From assembly GCA_001657315.1 (NCBI GenBank), contig LYSV01000072.1:1-42940 (forward strand): a DNA stretch of 42,940 nt, in the 5' to 3' direction. The translations under genes and the position numbers were made by a program. Within the stretch, counting starts at the first letter, position 1. Every line of letters starts with the position of its first letter. Positions 34,319 through 42,150 of this stretch are shown in pieces. The stretch comes from Flammeovirgaceae bacterium BBD 1991-12. GTDB lineage: Bacteria; Bacteroidota; Bacteroidia; Cytophagales; Cyclobacteriaceae. The notes below the pieces were generated by a model that saw nothing but the letters and a program-made list of their open reading frames with translations, was not told where the DNA came from and made no database searches.

Positions 34319-35665
34319 ATGAAAAAGATAACTATTTATATATTGGCTATTCTGGGGCTGGTGGTTACATCCTGCGAGGATTTCGTGACCGAAGAGCCGG
34401 TGGATGTGATCACCTTTGATCAGGTCATTATTGATGCTGAGAGTGCGGAAGCAGCCATTTTGGGTGTTTATTCAAGGTTGCAGACCGCTCAAATGTTTGA
34501 GATCTCCTTCACGCTTACCCCAGGGGTTCTCAGTGACGAGCTTACTCACAGCGGTTCGTTCCCTTCCATTGCTGCGTTGGATCTGAACAATGCTACATCC
34601 GGTAATGCTGCCGTGGATGATGCGTGGGAACAAACCTATACAGCCATATTCCAGTGTAACAACATACTGGAGTTGCTGGAAGGAGATCAGACCTATCCTG
34701 GGTTATCCGTGGCAGATCAGACGGTGATCATAGGAGAAGCAAGGTTTGTCAGAGCGCTTTCGCATTTCATGTTGTCCAACCTGCATGGTGCGGTACCTCT
34801 GGCTACAACAACAGACCTCGACGTACTGAGCAGTATTTCCAGAACATCTCAGGCTGAGATATACAATTTTGTGATCACTGAAGCGGCACAGGCTGCTACG
34901 GAGCTGGCCTCCTACAATGCAGACGAGACCGGGTTGAATTTTGATACTCAGTTCCGCTCTACGCAATGGGCAGCCAGAGCTCTTGGGGCACGAGCCAATC
35001 TGTATGCGGGGAATGTTTCAGCGGCCGGTACACTGGCTGATGAGATCATCACCAATGGTGGTTTTGAACTGGCCGGTAGTTATTCCGATCTTTTTGGGCC
35101 TGGACCAATACGGGATGACGAAATCATCTTTGGCATATTCTTCAGTTCTGTAGACCAAAATGATATATCATTTCAGCTATTGCCTGATGGACGGTTTGAA
35201 TATGCAGTAGGCCCTGGTTTGGTGGCAGCTTATGGTGAAAATGATGCCCGGGCTTTGATAGAGCTTAATGAGGCAGACGTTCAGGGCAGGTATTATGTGA
35301 ATAAATATACCGATATATCCACGGGTACAGACGGTATCCCTGTGTTCAGGCTGGCAGAAATGCATCTGATCCGGGCAGAAGCCAATCTGGGATCAGCATC
35401 AGCAGATACTGACATCAACCTGCTCAGAACAAGGGCCGGTTTACCTGGTGTATCCGGAGCTACACTGGATGACGTGTTGAACGAACGATACGTAGAGTTG
35501 GCTTTTGAAGGACATCGATGGAACGATCTGGTCCGGACCGACAAGGCATTTTCTGTAATGTCAGCGATAAATCCTGACTTCACCCGGGATGACCACATTC
35601 TGCCCGTACCTCAAAGGGATATTGAGCAGAATCCGAATTTGTTACCGCAAAATGACGGGTATTAG
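34319..35665 (+). CDS. SusD/RagB family nutrient-binding lipoprotein (cassette 2)
   Basis: A 448-residue lipoprotein (lipobox VTSC, C19, then EDFVTEEP with acidic residues). SusD signatures are AEAAILGVYSRLQ near the N-terminus, IIGEARFVRALSHFMLSNLH (about 138-157), FRLAEMHLIRAEANLG (about 343-358) and NERYVELAFEGHRWNDLVRT with ILPVPQRDIEQNPNLLPQN at the end. It is shorter than the cassette 1 SusD (529) and belongs to a different subgroup, closer to RagB-type proteins in size. It should cap the cassette 2 SusC at the cell surface. The next gene starts 14 bases after its stop. Confidence 0.94.
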   Translation: MKKITIYILAILGLVVTSCEDFVTEEPVDVITFDQVIIDAESAEAAILGVYSRLQTAQMFEISFTLTPGVLSDELTHSGSFPSIAALDLNNATSGNAAVDDAWEQTYTAIFQCNNILELLEGDQTYPGLSVADQTVIIGEARFVRALSHFMLSNLHGAVPLATTTDLDVLSSISRTSQAEIYNFVITEAAQAATELASYNADETGLNFDTQFRSTQWAARALGARANLYAGNVSAAGTLADEIITNGGFELAGSYSDLFGPGPIRDDEIIFGIFFSSVDQNDISFQLLPDGRFEYAVGPGLVAAYGENDARALIELNEADVQGRYYVNKYTDISTGTDGIPVFRLAEMHLIRAEANLGSASADTDINLLRTRAGLPGVSGATLDDVLNERYVELAFEGHRWNDLVRTDKAFSVMSAINPDFTRDDHILPVPQRDIEQNPNLLPQNDGY

Positions 35666-35679
35666 AATTAAAAGAATCA

Positions 35680-36615
35680 ATGATGAAAAAATTATATTCG
35701 ATAATAATGTCATTGTCCATCCTGATGATGGCTTTGAGTTGTGATGATTCCGAGTTTGAAACAACGGAGGATAATCTGGGAAGGTATGTTGCCTTTACTG
35801 AAAGTAGTGTGAGTTTTCAGGAAAGTAGCGTCACTACAACGGCAGATGGGTTGTCTGCAGTCGCTGGCAATACCCAAAGTATTACCATAATTCGATCTTC
35901 GTCTGATTTATCTGGTGCTTTAACAGTTAACATGAATGTTAGTGTCGTTTTTACTTCGGACACTGAGTTTGCAGACGCCGGTGATGACGCGTCCTCAACA
36001 GTTGTTTTTTCTGAGGATCTATCGTCAATTACTATTCCGAATGGTGAAGCATCTAAAACCATAACGATCACAGCGCTTAATGACAACTTCAGTGCTGGTG
36101 ATAAACTGATCACACTTTCCATGACTAGCGTTTCGGAGTCTTCATACAGCCTGGGACAGCAGCAAACTCGTAATGTGATTGACGTGACAGTCATTGATGA
36201 TGATTGTCCAATAGATCTCGCCGGTGAATTTGTTGGCTCCTACACCTTGTCCGAGGAATTTACAGCAGGAACCAATGAAGGCCGTTCCTTTGGCTTCAAT
36301 AATGTTACAGATCTTACAGCGGATCCCGAATCTTTAGCAGGTACAGGAGCCTTTCTTACCGCCAATGAAGATGAAACGGCAGCAGGAGATGACTTTTGGC
36401 TTCCCAATACCCCAATAGAGTTCATTACATGTGCCGGCACTGTAAGTTTTAACGAAAATCCGTTACTATTAGGGTTTAATGTTAATGACGAGCAAGCAAC
36501 ATTTAACCTGCTGAGTAGCTCTTATTCTTTAGGTAGCATAACTCTTGTAGGAAACCTGGGTAATGTAGCTGGTATTAACTTTGGAGAATATACTATTGAA
36601 CTCGAGAAAAAATAA
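35680..36615 (+). CDS. Surface lipoprotein with Calx-beta-like region (cassette 2 third gene)
   Basis: A 311-residue lipoprotein (lipobox ALSC followed by DDSEFETTED, a strongly acidic surface-export-type signal). Translation may begin at either of two adjacent ATG codons. Residues about 35-175 form a Calx-beta-like beta domain rich in Ser and Thr, ending DVTVIDDDCPIDLAGEFVG. A second beta domain of about 120 residues follows. The IDDDCP junction and domain order match the third gene of cassette 1, so this is its paralogue. Probably an accessory surface-binding protein for the SusC/SusD pair; the ligand is unknown. Confidence 0.8.
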   Translation: MMKKLYSIIMSLSILMMALSCDDSEFETTEDNLGRYVAFTESSVSFQESSVTTTADGLSAVAGNTQSITIIRSSSDLSGALTVNMNVSVVFTSDTEFADAGDDASSTVVFSEDLSSITIPNGEASKTITITALNDNFSAGDKLITLSMTSVSESSYSLGQQQTRNVIDVTVIDDDCPIDLAGEFVGSYTLSEEFTAGTNEGRSFGFNNVTDLTADPESLAGTGAFLTANEDETAAGDDFWLPNTPIEFITCAGTVSFNENPLLLGFNVNDEQATFNLLSSSYSLGSITLVGNLGNVAGINFGEYTIELEKK

Positions 36616-36638
36616 GGGAATTAAGTAAAACTGTAAAA

Positions 36639-38477
36639 ATGAAAAAATACATATATACATTGTTGAGCTTACTCTTTCTGGCCGGATGTAGTGAATATGA
36701 TCCGGACGTTAATGTAGGCCCAGTTCCCGAGCTTAATGCTTTGGATGTTCTGAAAGCTAATGATTATGCAATCTTGGTTAGTGCACTTGAACAAACGGCT
36801 TTTGATCTTGGAACAAGTCCTGTGACGATTTTCGCGCCGACCAATGAAGCCTTTCAAAAACTGTTTATGGAATTAGGTGTTAATTCTATTGGAGAAATAG
36901 ATAATTCCGTTCTATCACAAGTTCTTTCTTATCATGTGGTAAATGGTGAACTATTATCTTCAGACTTAACCTCAGGACCACAAACTACATTAAGTGGTAG
37001 CGTTTTGAATGTTGTAGTCACGGGTAGCGGAGATGATTTGCTTATAAATATCAATGGGAAAGCTTCTGTTGTGGATGCTGATAGAGTAAGCACCAATGGT
37101 GCCATCCATGGAATAAATCAGGTATTATCAGAGCCTGCAGGAAACATGGTGGAAGTACTTGCTGCCGATCCCAATTTTTCATTTTTGTCTGCTGCTATAG
37201 TGCATGCAGGATTGGATGGAGCGCTTAGTGGGTCGAATGAGTTTACTCTTCTGGCACCGGATAATGACGCCTTTATAAATGCCGGATTTAATGATATAGA
37301 CTCGATTAATTCAACAGATCCAGCCGTACTTGCCGATGTGTTGAGTTTTCATGTAATTTCCGGAAAGATCTTTAGTCAGCAATTGCCTTCATCGGCAAAA
37401 GTTGCCACGATCTTAGGTGCCGAATCAGAAGGTCAGGAAGAATTAATCATAGAAGATACTGATATTAAGACTTATCTGTTTCCCGGATCACAACTATCTG
37501 TTTCTTCTGTAGAGCTTACCAATGTATTGGCAACCAATGGGGTGATTCATGGCACTGACAATATGTTGTTCGAGCTGGGAACGGTTTTCGATTTCATGGA
37601 CCCTGATAGCAATACTCTCAAAACGTCCGGTGATGATGGTTCTCCTAATGCTTTGGATAACCTGGGTACCATTGTTGAGGGGCTAAATTATTCGCGATTA
37701 TTATCGATTACCGATACATCTACCGTTTTTATACCCTTTGATGCGCCTCCTTATACCTCATTTGCGACTGATGCTGATGCCTTGGCATTCTTAGAGGCTC
37801 ATACATTCAAAGGTTTTGTAAATTTTGCCGACCTTGATAACGGAGATAAAGTAAAAAGCCTGAGTAATGATGAATACTATATTGCTGTTGATGCTAGCGG
37901 ATTTGCTTATGTTAATGGCTTGTCAGGAAACATAATTACTTCGAGCGGACCTGGGTTTGTATATGATCATTACAATGGAAATACATTTCGATTCAGTTCT
38001 ACCTTTATTCCAATACCAGAGACCAACATTGTAGATGTACTGAATGCCAATGGCTATGACATGATGGCGGCGGCTTTGTTAATTACAGAGAAGAATGAAG
38101 ATCTCGATGCAGGAGACAATACTTTTTTTACGGTTAGCAATGCTGTGTTATCATCTTACATAGGTTTGCCGAATGCAGCGGCAATTGAAGCGCTGGATCC
38201 AGATGTAGAGGATGATGCCGGGCTAATTGCAGAGCTGGCAGGTGTGATTGATATACATACTCTTACTGAGGTGGATTTTGCAGTATATTTAACGACTGAA
38301 TTTCCGACTGTTACCGCTGTGAGTGGAGATGAACTGTTTTTCGCTGAGAATGGAGGAGATGCGGTGATCATATTGGATAACAAGGATCCAGACAATAATC
38401 AGGTAAACATTGTAGATATTGATTTTCTTTATTCAAATGGTGTTGTACATGAGTTGGATCAGGTCATAGAATTTTGA
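36639..38477 (+). CDS. Fasciclin (FAS1) repeat surface lipoprotein
   Basis: A 612-residue lipoprotein (lipobox LAGC, C17, then SEYDPDVN). FAS1 domains lie at about 33-165 (TIFAPTNEAF, LSYHVVNGEL, GAIHGINQVL) and 168-312 (TLLAPDNDAF, LSFHVISGKI, GVIHGTDNML). A degenerate copy is at about 316-455 (TVFIPFDAPP), and a fourth at about 462-610 ends GVVHELDQVIEF. FAS1 domains mediate adhesion or bind matrix proteins and glycans in other organisms. It is the last gene of cassette 2, 23 bases after the Calx-beta-like lipoprotein, and is followed by a strong hairpin. Fasciclin lipoproteins next to SusC/SusD pairs probably help capture the ligand, but this is inferred. Confidence 0.9.
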   Translation: MKKYIYTLLSLLFLAGCSEYDPDVNVGPVPELNALDVLKANDYAILVSALEQTAFDLGTSPVTIFAPTNEAFQKLFMELGVNSIGEIDNSVLSQVLSYHVVNGELLSSDLTSGPQTTLSGSVLNVVVTGSGDDLLININGKASVVDADRVSTNGAIHGINQVLSEPAGNMVEVLAADPNFSFLSAAIVHAGLDGALSGSNEFTLLAPDNDAFINAGFNDIDSINSTDPAVLADVLSFHVISGKIFSQQLPSSAKVATILGAESEGQEELIIEDTDIKTYLFPGSQLSVSSVELTNVLATNGVIHGTDNMLFELGTVFDFMDPDSNTLKTSGDDGSPNALDNLGTIVEGLNYSRLLSITDTSTVFIPFDAPPYTSFATDADALAFLEAHTFKGFVNFADLDNGDKVKSLSNDEYYIAVDASGFAYVNGLSGNIITSSGPGFVYDHYNGNTFRFSSTFIPIPETNIVDVLNANGYDMMAAALLITEKNEDLDAGDNTFFTVSNAVLSSYIGLPNAAAIEALDPDVEDDAGLIAELAGVIDIHTLTEVDFAVYLTTEFPTVTAVSGDELFFAENGGDAVIILDNKDPDNNQVNIVDIDFLYSNGVVHELDQVIEF

Positions 38478-38494
38478 TTTTAAATCAATTATTG

Positions 38495-38524
38495 AATAGG
38501 CGATCTTAAGATCGCCTATTTTTG
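38495..38524 (+). terminator. Intrinsic terminator of cassette 2
   Basis: AATAGGCGATC (38495-38505) and GATCGCCTATT (38510-38520) form an 11-bp stem with a TTAA loop, followed by TTTG. It lies 17 bases after the fasciclin stop. Confidence 0.85.
38517..38524 (+). promoter_or_regulatory. Candidate -7 box of the M43 protease gene, overlapping the terminator
   Basis: TATTTTTG is an exact TAnnTTTG match formed by the descending stem and T tract of the cassette 2 terminator. ATTG at 38491-38494 could be the -33 element (22-base spacing). The start codon is only 12 bases beyond the box, so the transcript would have a very short leader. Confidence 0.35.
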
Positions 38525-38536
38525 TTATAGATAATC

Positions 38537-40717
38537 ATGAGAAGTTTATTTGTTTTTTTGACATTGTTTCTTGCTCTGACGGATCTTCAGGCACAAAAAT
38601 GTGGTACAATAGTGACGGAGGAACAAATGGAATTTATTATATCCATAGAGGAAAAAGGTAGATATAGCACTGAAAGAACTAAAGCTGTTGATATAAGGGT
38701 GCCAATTCAATTCCACTTTGTTACACGTGATGATGGTTCCGGAGGACTATCAAGTGCTGAGGCCATTAACATTTTGAACAGATTGAACGGATATTATTCC
38801 CGCGCTGATATGGAATTTTTCTTTTTCAATGACGTGAATCTTATACGACAGACGGAGGACTATGACTGGGATGGAAGTGAAGGCAACGTAGCCGCCAGTA
38901 ATGATATCAGAGGAGTGATCAATGTTTACTTTTTTAATAGTATAGTAACCAATGGTACACCTCTGTGTGGTTACACAAGGTTTCCCCCCAGCAGTGACAG
39001 GGTTTTTGTAACTTATAGTTGTGTTACAGGGGGAACTACACTGGAGCATGAATTAGGGCATTATTTTACGTTATTTCATACTCACGGAACTACAAATACC
39101 GGCACTACTGATGAATTGGTCAATGGGTCGAATTGTAGTAATGCCGGAGACAGACTGTGTGACACGCCCGCAGACCCCAATCTAAGTGGAAAGGTATCGA
39201 ATTGTGTCTATGTGGGTAATGATACAGATGCAAACGGAGATATTTATAATCCTCAGGTAGAAAATATCATGTCCTATGCTCCGGATCAATGTCAGGATCT
39301 GTTCACACCAGGTCAGTATGAAAAGATCAGAACGGGTTTTGAGTTGGGCCGGTTGTATCTCAATTGGGAAACAGATCAGTTTACCGGAAATTTTACGGCA
39401 GATCAAAGAGAAATATGTAATGAAAGTAGTGTCGGTTTCGATGGTATAGGCTTTGGAGTGACCTCATGGGAATGGGAGTTCGAGGGTGGTACGCCATCAA
39501 CCTCTCAATTGCAAAATCCAAGTGTTACCTACAATGATGGAGGAAATTTCGATGTTAAGCTCTTGGTTAGAAACAATGTAGGTACAGAGGTTGAAATTGT
39601 CAAACGAAATTATATTCAGGTAAGTGATCCCTTGCTTGATGCAAGGACTGATACGATTCTATATAATTTTAGTCAAAACGAGGTGCTTTTGGATTTTAGT
39701 GTGGAAAACCCGGATGAAGGTGTAACCTTTGAAAGGTCTGAAACCGATTTTGAATCTGGTACAGGGTCACTGTTCATTAACAACTATGACTATCTCTCAG
39801 AAACACCGGGTAATATTGACGTTATTCATCCCGGGAACATGAATACCATAGGTGTGTATAAATATAAACTGAGTTTTGATTACGCCTATACTTACAGGCC
39901 TGGCCTTGGAGAAGATACTTTTATTTATGATTCTCTGGAAATTGTTTTTAATACCGGATGTCTGAATAATGATGTAAGCATTTGGAAAAAAGGTGGTCGG
40001 GAGCTGGCTTCAACAGATGTATCTTCAAATGCATTTGTGCCCTTAAACCAGAACGAATGGCGGCATTTGGAACTTGAATACCAGCTAAGTGGTGAAGAAT
40101 CGGCGATTTTCAAATTTATAAATACATCATATAATGGAAACAATCTCTACATAGATAATTTGGAAATAATACCCGATCTTACGCTTCTTGCACCTGATTT
40201 CTTTAGGATTGTGGATTTTGAAAGTAATGTCCTGACCATACGATGGGTTGATCAGTCGTTCAACGAACTCGGTTTTACACTTGAGAAGTCGTTTAATGGC
40301 GGAGAATTTGAACCGATTTCATTGGATCAGAATACTCAGATATATTTGGATACAGACATAGGTGAGGGAGTTTACGAGTATCGATTATTTGCGACCGGCC
40401 GAAGTGGTATTACTTCTGATACCGTGGGAGTTATCAGCTTTGACAATACCATAACATCTGTAGAATCACGGGAAACGAAGACAAATGATTTAGCTGTCTA
40501 CCCAAATCCATCGTCGGGAAATGTTTGGATTCAGTCTGCAAGGAATGGAATCATGAGAATTGTTGTACTTAATATCATTGGGTCAACAGTTCTGGAACAG
40601 GATGCCGGGAATTTGACAGAAGTTGAGCTTTTAACGGAAAAGTTGAAACCAGGCCCTTACACGTTGAAAATTCATACAAAAAACAAAGTTGAAAATAGAA
40701 GAATATTCATAAAATGA
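38537..40717 (+). CDS. Secreted M43 (pappalysin-like) metalloprotease with PKD and T9SS sorting domains
   Basis: A 726-residue secreted zinc protease. A signal peptide (MRSLFVFLTLFLALTDLQAQ) is followed by a short propeptide-like region. The catalytic domain has HELGHYFTLFH at 171-181 (HExxHxxxxxH, metzincin) and a Met-turn NIMSY with M245; Cys residues at 144, 162, 200, 208, 223 and 252 fit M43 disulfides. A PKD domain lies at about 285-365 (SWEWEFEGGTPSTSQLQNP), then a beta domain at about 380-550, an FN3-like segment at about 560-640, and a C-terminal type A T9SS sorting domain from LAVYPNPSSG to RRIFIK. Expected to be exported and attached to, or released from, the cell surface. It overlaps the next gene by four bases. 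Confidence 0.93.
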   Translation: MRSLFVFLTLFLALTDLQAQKCGTIVTEEQMEFIISIEEKGRYSTERTKAVDIRVPIQFHFVTRDDGSGGLSSAEAINILNRLNGYYSRADMEFFFFNDVNLIRQTEDYDWDGSEGNVAASNDIRGVINVYFFNSIVTNGTPLCGYTRFPPSSDRVFVTYSCVTGGTTLEHELGHYFTLFHTHGTTNTGTTDELVNGSNCSNAGDRLCDTPADPNLSGKVSNCVYVGNDTDANGDIYNPQVENIMSYAPDQCQDLFTPGQYEKIRTGFELGRLYLNWETDQFTGNFTADQREICNESSVGFDGIGFGVTSWEWEFEGGTPSTSQLQNPSVTYNDGGNFDVKLLVRNNVGTEVEIVKRNYIQVSDPLLDARTDTILYNFSQNEVLLDFSVENPDEGVTFERSETDFESGTGSLFINNYDYLSETPGNIDVIHPGNMNTIGVYKYKLSFDYAYTYRPGLGEDTFIYDSLEIVFNTGCLNNDVSIWKKGGRELASTDVSSNAFVPLNQNEWRHLELEYQLSGEESAIFKFINTSYNGNNLYIDNLEIIPDLTLLAPDFFRIVDFESNVLTIRWVDQSFNELGFTLEKSFNGGEFEPISLDQNTQIYLDTDIGEGVYEYRLFATGRSGITSDTVGVISFDNTITSVESRETKTNDLAVYPNPSSGNVWIQSARNGIMRIVVLNIIGSTVLEQDAGNLTEVELLTEKLKPGPYTLKIHTKNKVENRRIFIK

Positions 40718-41202
40718 ACCAACTCTTTTTAAGTATCCTGTTAGTGATATGTTCCTTTAACATATCTCAGGGGCAGGCCATAGCCGCCGATGGGGGTGGA
40801 GCCATATACCTGAATAAGAATGAAGCGGATATAGATAACTCCCTTAAAAGAGGGTATTATGTAGGCCCCCATATTCTGGGAGATACGATTACCATGCTCC
40901 TGAATAAGTTTGAGAATGACTACAGTTATTATAAAGAGTCCGGTGGCGCCTATTCTACGGAGGAAAAGATTGTGCTGAAAGCGCCTATCTATAAGGCTGT
41001 GAAGAAGGTGAACAAGTACTACGAGAAGGGGGTAAAAAAAAATAAACTGGCTGAGGCGTCTTCCTATGAAAGTATGAAAAGGGTATTGAATATCGCTATA
41101 AAATTGAGAAATTATGATACCCGTACAGTGGAGGCTGGCCTAGGTAAACTAAAGACTGTTAAGGAAATTGAAGACTACCTTTATAGTTTAAAATTCAGAT
41201 GA
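40714..41202 (+). CDS. Small exported hypothetical protein coupled to the M43 protease
   Basis: I do not recognise a family. The 162-residue product has a signal peptide (MNQLFLSILLVICSFNISQG, cleavage near QGQA) and a mature part of about 140 residues that looks helical and lysine-rich (KAPIYKAVKKVNKYYEKGVK). There is no lipobox and no cysteine in the mature part, so it should be a soluble periplasmic protein. The start overlaps the protease stop by four bases (ATGA), which implies translational coupling and a linked role, possibly as chaperone, inhibitor or partner of the protease; this is inference. Its stop codon directly abuts the stop of the convergent hldD gene. Confidence 0.75.
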   Translation: MNQLFLSILLVICSFNISQGQAIAADGGGAIYLNKNEADIDNSLKRGYYVGPHILGDTITMLLNKFENDYSYYKESGGAYSTEEKIVLKAPIYKAVKKVNKYYEKGVKKNKLAEASSYESMKRVLNIAIKLRNYDTRTVEAGLGKLKTVKEIEDYLYSLKFR

Positions 41203-42150
41203 TCAGCTCATTTGCCTGATATAATCTTCCACACCTTCTTCAAGGGTGTGGAATTTTTTTGAATATCCTATCTTCTGAAGCTTATCCATCTTCGCTTCTG
41301 TAAAATATTGATACTTGTCCCTTATGTCTTCCGGAGTATCTATAAATGAGATATTCTCCGGTTTATTCATAGCCCTGAAGACAGCTTTGGTCAGATCCAG
41401 AAAGGTGCGGGCCCGACCACTGCCCAGATTATAAATGCCAGGATCCTTTCTGTGATGCATCAACCAGTAACATACGTCCACTACATCCTTCACATACACA
41501 AAGTCCCGCATCTGTTCACCATCTTTAAAATCAGGACGGTGGGAACGGAAGAGCTTCATGCCACCGGTATCCTTAATTTGATTCCATGCATGCCAGATTA
41601 CTGATGCCATTCTGCCCTTATGGTATTCATTGGGGCCGTAAACATTAAAAAACTTCAGCCCCGCCCAGTAAAAGGGTTTTTCCTCCTGCTCCAGTGCCCA
41701 CATATCAAAATCCTGCTTTGACTGCCCATAGGGATTGAGTGGTTTTAGTTGAGGAATACTACTTTCATTGTCATCGTAGCCCTGTTCGCCAAGGCCATAC
41801 GTGGCAGCGGATGACGCGTAGATCAGTGGTATCTGATGGTTTACGCATCGTTTCCAGATGTCCTGGGTATAAATGGTATTTAATCGGGTCAGCAGTTCAA
41901 CGTCAAACAGGGTAGTATCTGTTTTTGCTCCTATGTGAAATATGAACTCCACCTCTTCATAATGCTGATCCAGCCATTCCATAAAATGATCACGATCTAT
42001 CTTATGAAGAATAGATAACCCGGCAATATTTTTGTTCTTGACAGGATTGTCAAAATTATCTACCGCTACGATGTAGTTAAAATTCTCATTATTCAGCTTT
42101 TTGATCAGCTGGCTTCCTATAAAGCCCACGGCACCAGTGACTACAATCAT
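41203..42150 (-). CDS. hldD: ADP-glyceromanno-heptose 6-epimerase (HldD/RfaD)
   Basis: A 315-residue extended short-chain dehydrogenase that epimerises ADP-D-glycero-D-manno-heptose to the L-glycero form, a precursor of the lipopolysaccharide inner core. I start at the ATG at 42150 (MIVVTGAVGFIGSQL), the family's usual beginning; a TTG 21 bases upstream would add seven untypical residues. Motifs are the NAD-binding GAVGFIG (6-12), the catalytic S and YxxxK (YASSAATYG, PYGQSKQDFD), and the HldD-specific NVYGPNEYHKGRMASV and FKDGEQMRDFVYVKDV. Its last codons contain, on the opposite strand, the terminator of the protease unit. No other heptose or lipopolysaccharide gene is adjacent. Confidence 0.94.
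   Translation of the reverse strand: MIVVTGAVGFIGSQLIKKLNNENFNYIVAVDNFDNPVKNKNIAGLSILHKIDRDHFMEWLDQHYEEVEFIFHIGAKTDTTLFDVELLTRLNTIYTQDIWKRCVNHQIPLIYASSAATYGLGEQGYDDNESSIPQLKPLNPYGQSKQDFDMWALEQEEKPFYWAGLKFFNVYGPNEYHKGRMASVIWHAWNQIKDTGGMKLFRSHRPDFKDGEQMRDFVYVKDVVDVCYWLMHHRKDPGIYNLGSGRARTFLDLTKAVFRAMNKPENISFIDTPEDIRDKYQYFTEAKMDKLQKIGYSKKFHTLEEGVEDYIRQMS
41227..41260 (+). terminator. Intrinsic terminator for the plus-strand protease unit, inside the hldD coding sequence
   Basis: TTCCACACC (41227-41235) pairs with GGTGTGGAA (41245-41253) around a 9-base loop and is followed by seven T residues (41254-41260). It is correctly oriented and 25 bases past the stop of the plus-strand gene, but lies wholly within the antisense hldD reading frame. 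Confidence 0.8.
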
